A model generated the notes under the pieces. It worked only from the letters and a program-made list of their open reading frames with translations, searched no databases and had not been told where the DNA came from. 5,116 nucleotides of DNA from Elusimicrobia bacterium CG06_land_8_20_14_3_00_38_11 (lineage in GTDB: Bacteria > Elusimicrobiota > UBA8919): the NCBI GenBank assembly GCA_002780205.1, contig PEVQ01000035.1, positions 1 to 5,116 on the forward strand. The letters run 5' to 3'. Positions 1 through 4,350 of this stretch are shown in pieces. Position 1 is the first letter of the stretch, and every line of letters begins with the position of its first letter. The position numbers and the translations under genes were made by a program.

Positions 1-67
1 CTGAGTGGTAGCGAAGAATCTCGTCTTCCGACGATAAATCAGACCCTTCATTTCATTCAGGGTGACA
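1..67 (+). repeat. Composite palindromic element, truncated by the window edge
   Basis: The sequence reads CTGAG, GCGAAGAATCTC, a small hairpin TCGTC-TTCC-GACGA, then CCTTCATTTCATTCAGGG and terminal TGACA. Its outer parts match the element at 3718-3800 while the middle differs. The expected left end TGTCATT lies outside the window. It is intergenic, about 115 bp beyond the FliF-FliG stop. Positions 68-90 next to it hold nothing recognisable. Confidence 0.82.
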
Positions 68-90
68 AATAATTGGCTTTTTCAACAATA

Positions 91-177
91 TCAAAATGCA
101 AAATTAAAAATTTATGTGAAAGTTTTTACTAAAATAATATACCGCAATTTTTCATTTTTAATTTTGAATTTTTAATT
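91..177 (+). repeat. AT-rich inverted repeat downstream of the FliF-FliG gene
   Basis: One arm (91-115, with AAAATGCAAAATTAAAAATT) is complementary to another (145-177, with ATTTTTAATTTTGAATTTTT), giving a long weak hairpin with a loop of about 30 nt. It abuts the stop codon of the gene (183-185) on the far side of GCCTC. Sequence and layout closely match the repeat at 1718-1800 read on the other strand, including the AATTGCCTCT end. It could also act as a 3'-end structure for the operon, but a canonical terminator (GC stem plus T-run) is not seen. Confidence 0.7.
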
Positions 178-182
178 GCCTC

Positions 183-1814
183 TTATCCTCCTCTTTCTTT
201 TTTTAACCGCTCTTTTATTCTTGCAAGCCGTTCTTCTCTGGTTTCAGTTTTTGTTTCCTGTTTTTCCTGCGTTGCAGTAGCATGATTCGTTTCCGAAGGT
301 GCCGGGATTATCTCCGTCGGTCTTTCGCCTTTTATCAAAGTTATCTGCCCCTCGTTTCTCAATTTTCTCATCGTGATGATAATTCTTTTTTCCTCTTCAT
401 CAATCCTCGCCGGTTGAACTGTCATATTCAGTTCAATTTCCTGTTTGAGCATTTCCGCTGCGCCCGGCGGGAGCGTTTTCAGCACTGTTTCGCGGGTTGA
501 GTCCTTCGCATTTTTTAGCCCGATTGCCCAGGTTGGAAGCGATATTTCCCTGAAAAGCGTTCTTAAGCCGACGGTATCAACAAAATATAAATCATCAATT
601 GATAAAAGTTGCTGTCTTACCTGCTCGGCAAGTTCGGAATTATTTAATGACAGCGCCGCCAAAATATTCTCTACAGTTTTTTTATCGGAGCGCTCGCACA
701 ACTCAATTATTTGAGCGGCGCCGCCGATAAGATAATCAATTTTTTTCTTCAATTCCAACTCCATTATTTCAACATCGTCGGGTTCTAATTGTTTTACATT
801 GGCGAGTTCCACCGCAACCTTTGATTGTAAATCCGCAGGTAATTGGGACATAACATAACTTGCCCAATCGTTTTTCAGATAACTTAAAACAAGCGCGGTT
901 CTGTCGGGCGATTCATCTTTTAACAGATAGGCAAGATTGCGAAGATTTCCCTCGTTGATAAAGGCAAACAGTTTCGGTCTTGCGGATTTGCCGTCGTCCA
1001 ATGCCATTGTAAGCGAACCGACTCCGCTGCCGCCCGTCGGCGCCGCCGGATTTCGCGATAGAAAATTATCAATCGGTCGTTCCGCTGCGGGTTTGGTTGA
1101 AAGCGTTTTCAAAAGATGCTTGAAGAAAACATTCAGAGGTCCGAACAGAAAAAATGCGAATAAAATTATTCCCAAAAGCCACATTGCCGACGGAAAGGTT
1201 GTAGCAACGCTCCACCAGGGGATTTTCTTTTTGTAAAATTCCGTTTTTTCAATGATCAGTTGGTCGCCTCGAACCGTGTTGATGTCAACAAGACCTGTTA
1301 TTATTTTCCTTGCCTCTGCGATTACATTATCGGGCACATTTTTATCAAATTTCACCGTCACAGTTATTTTTTTGATAAATTGCTTTAATGTCTCAATTTC
1401 TTTTTCCTGCGGCGGAACTATTACCTGGACGGGTGAGGGCGATACTTTTTCTTCCTCCATAAGATTTTTTTTTGTCGGTACCCCCGGAAGAATATAGTCC
1501 TTTTGCGTTTTTTTTACATCGGGAGTTGTCAACTGCTCAATCTGCAATTTTTCACGCGGCTTTGCTTTTGCGATTTCTTCAATGAGCGGCTCAATTTTTA
1601 TTATTATTATGAAATCCTGAGGGCTTAAAAGTTTGGAAAGCGAGTCCGCAATTCTTTTTTCTATGTTTGTCTCAAGGGTCAATTTTTCTCTATCAATGTT
1701 GTCGACGGAATAGAGGCAATTCAAAATGAAAAATTCAAAATGAAAAATGAACATCAAAAACAAACCGTAACTTTTAATTTTTAATTTATAATTTTTAATT
1801 GATTTCTTGCTCAT
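183..1814 (-). CDS. FliF (RBM3)-FliG (M and C domain) fusion protein
   Basis: A 543-residue inner-membrane protein combines parts of the flagellar MS ring and the rotor switch. Residues 1-36 are a signal peptide or anchor ending CLYS. Residues about 43-78 (NIEKRIADSLSKLL, DFIIIIKIEP) and 140-195 (FIKKITVTVKFD, RGDQLIIEKTEF) match the two halves of FliF's RBM3, separated by a Pro-rich insert where FliF has its beta-collar. PWW at 199-201 precedes one TM helix (about 208-231). After a flexible linker, residues 282-362 match FliG-M (EGNLRNLAYLLKDESPD, ALVLSYL, QLPADLQ) and 363-495 match FliG-C (GGAAQIIEL, ELAEQVRQQL, WAIGLKNA, GAAEMLK). RBM1, RBM2, the first FliF TM and FliG-N are absent. A charged helical tail ends the protein. 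Topology would put RBM3 in the periplasm and FliG M/C in the cytoplasm, as in FliF/FliG. The ATG at 1814 has no Shine-Dalgarno sequence, but a promoter-like sequence ends 7 nt upstream. Whether it serves a flagellum or another machine is unknown. Confidence 0.9.
   Translation of the reverse strand: MSKKSIKNYKLKIKSYGLFLMFIFHFEFFILNCLYSVDNIDREKLTLETNIEKRIADSLSKLLSPQDFIIIIKIEPLIEEIAKAKPREKLQIEQLTTPDVKKTQKDYILPGVPTKKNLMEEEKVSPSPVQVIVPPQEKEIETLKQFIKKITVTVKFDKNVPDNVIAEARKIITGLVDINTVRGDQLIIEKTEFYKKKIPWWSVATTFPSAMWLLGIILFAFFLFGPLNVFFKHLLKTLSTKPAAERPIDNFLSRNPAAPTGGSGVGSLTMALDDGKSARPKLFAFINEGNLRNLAYLLKDESPDRTALVLSYLKNDWASYVMSQLPADLQSKVAVELANVKQLEPDDVEIMELELKKKIDYLIGGAAQIIELCERSDKKTVENILAALSLNNSELAEQVRQQLLSIDDLYFVDTVGLRTLFREISLPTWAIGLKNAKDSTRETVLKTLPPGAAEMLKQEIELNMTVQPARIDEEEKRIIITMRKLRNEGQITLIKGERPTEIIPAPSETNHATATQEKQETKTETREERLARIKERLKKERGG
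1718..1800 (-). repeat. AT-rich inverted repeat forming the FliF-FliG signal peptide
   Basis: One arm (1718-1752) contains two exact copies of the 14-mer ATTCAAAATGAAAA. The other arm (1771-1800) is CTTTTAATTTTTAATTTATA followed by ATTTTTAATT. They are imperfectly complementary and separated by an 18-bp spacer. On the coding strand the 1771-1800 arm encodes the Lys-rich n-region (IKNYKLKIK) and the 1718-1752 arm encodes the hydrophobic core (FIFHFEFFILN). The repeat stops at TGCCTCTAT. Confidence 0.8.
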
Positions 1815-1821
1815 ATTTTTA

Positions 1822-1850
1822 ATTTTACATTTTTAATTTTTAATTGTCAA
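1822..1850 (-). promoter_or_regulatory. Possible sigma70-type promoter within an AT-rich repeat, upstream of the FliF-FliG fusion
   Basis: On the minus strand a perfect -35 box TTGACA (1850-1845) is separated by 17 bp from TAAAAT (1827-1822), one mismatch from the -10 consensus. The -35 starts 3 nt after the barrel gene's stop. The ATG at 1814 lies only 7 nt beyond the -10, so a transcript would be leaderless or nearly so; this would fit the absence of any Shine-Dalgarno sequence. The spacer and -10 are made of the same ATTTTTAATT-type repeat seen elsewhere, so chance resemblance in AT-rich sequence is the main alternative. Confidence 0.42.
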
Positions 1851-1852
1851 CA

Positions 1853-3904
1853 CTATGGAAGTGTCAACGCCTGTCCGGCATTCAACTTGTAGGGGTTGTC
1901 AAGTTTATCCTTATTCGCCTCGTATATTTTTCGCCATAGCGATTTATTCCCGTAAAATCTTTCCGATATATTAAGCAGTGTGTCGCCTTTTTTAATAATA
2001 TATGTTTTCGGCTTTTCTATTTTTGGCACACCGGGTTTCTCTTTGAGAAATTCCAGTATCTGGCTGTTATCAGGGTCATATTCAAGCGCCTTTTGCCAGT
2101 TTGATTTTGCTCTGGCGGTATCGCCCATCGCCCAGTATGCGGAACCGAGACGCAGAAGAGCGAGAACATTATCATCTTCAAGTTCCAGAACTGTGTTGCA
2201 CTCCGCAATCGCCTGAACATATTTCCCGTCGTAAATATTCTCAAGCGCCTGTTGAAGTTTTCTCTGAACAAGCGTCATTCCGGGAATTGATTTTTCCTGC
2301 GCCGCTGCATCCGGATATTCTTTACCCATCAATTCAAAAATCTGCTGCAAATTTATATCATCAGGCGCAAGTTCCGTAGCATATATTATGGCATTTAAGG
2401 CAAGCCCGGGATTGTTTTCAAGATACGCTGTTATGCCCTTTCGCGTGATTTTTCCGACCCGTGTTGTTTCCGTTTTTTCCGGAATTATTGATGCAATCGG
2501 TGCAAGTTTCTTTTTTAATGCCTGTGCCCCCCGGTGTTCCGGATTGAGTTCAATTGACCTGTTTATGTTTTCCGTTGCTTTTGAATACATTCCCTTTCTG
2601 TATGCGTCCTGAACATTTTTAATTAAGAGTTCCGCGGTTTTTCTGTCACCGTCGGTAATAACTCTGACAGGTGGTTTTACTTCTTCTGCGAGCGGTTTCT
2701 CCTCTAATTCTGCCTCTGCCGGAAATTCCGGCTCAAATTTTTCCAACTTGGGAATTGGTCCGAATAAAATTGAAACCGACACTTTGTGTGTTCCGTAAGT
2801 ATCATTTATGCCGACCAGAGGATAAAGAAATACATAATCCAGTTTATAATTTTTTTGATTAAGTCCGAGTCCCAATGTCAGCCGTCTTAAATCGGAACTG
2901 CCGAAAGTTAAAGAGCCCCTCAGAGCAAAGGTTTTTTCCGAAAAATATTTTTCAAATCCGGATGTTATATTGGTATCGCCGGATTTTGAAATGAACTCAA
3001 TTGAAAAGTTTGCCGTCTTTGGAGTATATGCAAAACCGGTTCTGTATGTCTTTTCAACTTTATCCGTTTCCTTTAATCCGATGTCCGGCGAATTGATATT
3101 TTGCATTGTAAATCCGAGATTGTATTTTGATGCGGGACGATAGAATACTCCGACATCAGAGGAGAATTTTGACTTGCTGTTCCCTTCGGCAAAAACGGGG
3201 TCTACCTCTTGCGAAGATGTTCCGTCGTCCTTAATTGCGTTTTCGGTGTATTCATCTGAACCGTATTTATGTGAAAGCGATTTCATCGTTAATCCGACTC
3301 CAAGTTTCGGCACGACACGGAAGCCGTAAGAAAAAGAAATCATTTTTTCGGAATATAAACCCGAAAGTGAAAGCGAGTAAATGCCTATTCCTGCCGTCCC
3401 GTATTTTCCAAAAGGATTGATGTATGAAATTAAGGATGTCCCGATATTTGAATCATCGTCTAATCCGAAATAAAGCCGCCCGTAGGAAGCGAGGAACTCA
3501 TTTTTGTCTGCTCTGTAAAGTCCGGCGGGATTGTAAAAAACGGCATTAGCATCGTCGGAGAGGGCGGTAAATGCTCCCCCGAGCGCCGCAGGTCTGACAC
3601 CGGGCGAAAATTCGTCAAAAGCGCCATAAAGGCAAGTGGGAAGTGGGAAGTGGGAAGTGAGAAGTAAAACCAGAGACAGAACTGTACCAGCCAATTTTGT
3701 GATGGGTTTTGATACCCTGTCATTCTGAGCCGAAGGCGAAGAATCTCTCTGTTGGACAGCGAGATGTTTCCCCTTCATTTCATTCAGGGTCAACATGACA
3801 CCTTTTAATATCTGGTAATTTTTCCTATCCATAATTTTGTCATGCTGGACTTGATTCAGCATCCATAGACCCCGAAATAAATTCGGGGTGACACTTCGCG
3901 TCAT
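1853..3904 (-). CDS. PorV/UPF0164-like outer-membrane barrel fused to TPR repeats and a LysM domain
   Basis: This is a predicted outer-membrane beta-barrel with a periplasmic tail that should bind peptidoglycan. Residues about 66-94 form the signal peptide (KPITK, then LAGTVLSLVLLL, then CLYG before AFDEF). Residues 95-382 are the barrel, opening with the family hallmark RPAALGGAFTALSDDANAVF followed by YNPAGL. An acidic, Pro-rich linker (about 385-413) follows. TPR-like helices lie at about 419-467, 485-530 and 545-620, the last being the clearest (YAQAI-type AYWAMGD, KALEYDPDN). LysM spans 633-683 (YIIKKGDTL, ISERFYGN, IYEANKD, LNAGQALTLP). PorV carries cargo in type IX secretion; UPF0164 proteins are uncharacterised barrels. 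The ATGA overlap with the upstream gene favours the ATG at 3904. However, residues 3-22 and 36-64 are translated palindromic repeats, so starts at 3832 (ATGGATAGG) or 3796 (AAGG spaced 5 nt) are equally possible. Domain content is secure; the start is not. Confidence 0.88.
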   Translation of the reverse strand: MTRSVTPNLFRGLWMLNQVQHDKIMDRKNYQILKGVMLTLNEMKGKHLAVQQRDSSPSAQNDRVSKPITKLAGTVLSLVLLLTSHFPLPTCLYGAFDEFSPGVRPAALGGAFTALSDDANAVFYNPAGLYRADKNEFLASYGRLYFGLDDDSNIGTSLISYINPFGKYGTAGIGIYSLSLSGLYSEKMISFSYGFRVVPKLGVGLTMKSLSHKYGSDEYTENAIKDDGTSSQEVDPVFAEGNSKSKFSSDVGVFYRPASKYNLGFTMQNINSPDIGLKETDKVEKTYRTGFAYTPKTANFSIEFISKSGDTNITSGFEKYFSEKTFALRGSLTFGSSDLRRLTLGLGLNQKNYKLDYVFLYPLVGINDTYGTHKVSVSILFGPIPKLEKFEPEFPAEAELEEKPLAEEVKPPVRVITDGDRKTAELLIKNVQDAYRKGMYSKATENINRSIELNPEHRGAQALKKKLAPIASIIPEKTETTRVGKITRKGITAYLENNPGLALNAIIYATELAPDDINLQQIFELMGKEYPDAAAQEKSIPGMTLVQRKLQQALENIYDGKYVQAIAECNTVLELEDDNVLALLRLGSAYWAMGDTARAKSNWQKALEYDPDNSQILEFLKEKPGVPKIEKPKTYIIKKGDTLLNISERFYGNKSLWRKIYEANKDKLDNPYKLNAGQALTLP
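3634..3665 (-). repeat. 7-bp tandem repeat (AAGTGGG) in the barrel signal peptide
   Basis: About four and a half copies of AAGTGGG run from 3634 to 3665; the fourth copy is AAGTGAG. On the coding strand they encode the end of the hydrophobic region and TSHFPLPT, after which TGCCTTTAT (Cys-Leu-Tyr) begins. Unlike the other two signal-peptide repeats, no complementary arm is seen nearby. A 7-bp unit is prone to slippage, and loss or gain of one copy would shift the frame. Confidence 0.88.
3718..3800 (+). repeat. Composite palindromic element, second type, upstream of the barrel signal peptide
   Basis: This 83-bp element begins TGTCATTCTGAGCCGAAGG and ends with CATTCAGGGT plus a terminal ATGACA. 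It contains the hairpin ATTCT-GCC/GGC-AGAAT and the module CCTTCATTTCATTCAGGGT, which also occurs at the left edge of the window. It lies 37 bp from the preceding element and encodes the peptide from VMLTLNEMKG through SSPSAQND in the barrel ORF, just before the true signal peptide. Confidence 0.87.
3838..3893 (+). repeat. Composite palindromic element at the start of the barrel gene
   Basis: This 56-bp element begins TGTCATGCTGGACTTG and ends TTCGGGGTGACA. It contains two hairpins (ATGCTG...CAGCAT and ACCCCGAA...TTCGGGGT). It is the same family as the element in the kinase gene but in the opposite orientation relative to transcription. It starts 8 nt beyond the ATGA overlap and encodes the apparent N-terminal peptide VTPNLFRGLWMLNQVQHD if translation starts at 3904. 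Confidence 0.88.
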
Positions 3905-4308
3905 TTCGCTACCACCACCGTTCCGTTCAATACCTGTCCTTCCACTTCAATCTGGTAAATATAAATCCCGGATGGAACGACACTGCTGCCGTCTTTCCCG
4001 TTCCATGTTATTTTTGGATTATCAGGGTCAGAATTAACGACGAGCATATCCGCAATGTAAGAACCGTTAATCGTTAAAATTCTCCCGCTTACATTTGATT
4101 CGTCGTTAGGATTGTCGTAAGAAACAATCAGCATATCATTTTTGTGGTCGCCGTTCGGTGTAATAATTTTAGGTCTGACCGCTCCCAGTTCAAAACCGGC
4201 AGCAAAAAGGCAGTGGATAAGTGGATAAGTGGATAAGTGGATAAGTAAAAGCAATGGCACAACCAACCACTTAATCACATAATCACTTAACCACTTTTTT
4301 ATTTGCAT
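3901..4308 (-). CDS. Small secreted protein with a FlgD-Ig/T9SS-CTD-like beta domain
   Basis: This 135-residue protein has an N-terminal signal peptide (about 1-36: basic n-region with KK and K13, hydrophobic stretch LVVPLLLLIHL, probable cleavage after CLFA). One beta-sandwich module fills the rest. The diagnostic pattern is ITPNGDHKND at 49-58, an ING turn at 80-82, WNGKDGS at 102-108, and VPSGIYIYQIEVEG at 111-124 before a final strand NGTVVVAK. This matches the FlgD Ig-like and gliding-motility/T9SS C-terminal domain superfamily; which member it belongs to cannot be settled by eye. In those families the module usually ends a much larger protein, so a free-standing copy is unusual. The ATG at 4308 is chosen because GGAGG precedes it by 5 nt; an in-frame GTG at 4332 lies inside a palindrome and has no ribosome site. 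The TGA stop overlaps the next gene's ATG as ATGA. An 8-bp repeat array encodes both the n-region and the hydrophobic core. Function is unknown; secretion to the periplasm or surface is inferred. Confidence 0.82.
   Translation of the reverse strand: MQIKKWLSDYVIKWLVVPLLLLIHLSTYPLIHCLFAAGFELGAVRPKIITPNGDHKNDMLIVSYDNPNDESNVSGRILTINGSYIADMLVVNSDPDNPKITWNGKDGSSVVPSGIYIYQIEVEGQVLNGTVVVAK
4213..4299 (-). repeat. 8-bp repeat array arranged as an inverted repeat in a signal-peptide region
   Basis: Four exact copies of GTGGATAA occupy 4213-4244. Four degenerate copies of the complementary motif (CACTTAAT, CACATAAT, CACTTAAC, CACTTTTT) occupy 4268-4299, with a 23-bp spacer. The two arms can pair imperfectly. 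On the coding (minus) strand the first arm encodes the n-region KKWLSDYVIKW and the second encodes LIHLSTYPLIH, the end of the hydrophobic region. The array ends exactly where TGCCTTTTT (Cys-Leu-Phe) begins. Confidence 0.85.
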
Positions 4309-4313
4309 TTTAT

Positions 4314-4318
4314 CCTCC
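4314..4318 (-). promoter_or_regulatory. Shine-Dalgarno site deciding the start of the small secreted protein
   Basis: On the minus strand GGAGG is followed by ATAAA and then ATG (4308-4306), a near-ideal ribosome-binding site. It sets the start at ATG 4308 rather than the in-frame GTG at 4332. It lies only 4 nt downstream of the 28-bp palindrome, so hairpin formation in the mRNA could affect its accessibility (inference). It is the only strong ribosome site in front of the three complete genes. Confidence 0.8.
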
Positions 4319-4322
4319 GACG

Positions 4323-4350
4323 AGTAGCGCACACTTAAGTGTGCGCTACT
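4323..4350. repeat. 28-bp perfect palindrome over the kinase stop codon
   Basis: Every base from 4323 to 4350 pairs with its mirror partner about a centre at 4336/4337 (core GCGCACACTTAAGTGTGCGC); pairing breaks at 4322/4351. It fills most of the 37-bp gap between the kinase stop and the next start and contains the TAG stop. As RNA it would fold into a GC-rich hairpin. No T-run follows on the minus strand, so it is not a canonical intrinsic terminator. It could be a dispersed palindrome, a 3'-end stabiliser, or a twofold-symmetric protein-binding site. Confidence 0.85.

Noticed and set aside
183..1814. Annotation as plain FliG
   Set aside because: The first 230 residues hold a signal peptide, an RBM3-like domain and a TM helix, and FliG-N is missing, so a simple FliG label would mislead.
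3718..3893. Insertion sequence remnant
   Set aside because: The elements are 56-83 bp palindromes without any transposase-coding sequence; they are better described as small dispersed repeats, although movement by a transposase acting in trans cannot be excluded.
1700..4215. Lipoprotein signals at the Cys of CLYS, CLYG and CLFA
   Set aside because: The residues before Cys are Asn, Thr and His, not the Gly/Ala/Ser of a lipobox; cleavage a few residues later by signal peptidase I fits better.
3634..4299. CRISPR array
   Set aside because: The repeat units are 7-8 bp, directly adjoining, with no regular unique spacers, and they are translated as part of signal peptides.
4309..4332. GTG start at 4332 for the small secreted protein
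   Set aside because: It would start inside the 28-bp palindrome with no ribosome site, and GGAGG with ideal spacing marks the ATG at 4308.
4323..4350. Intrinsic terminator at the palindrome
   Set aside because: No T-run follows on the minus strand; the next bases are CGTCGGAGG, which hold the following gene's ribosome site.
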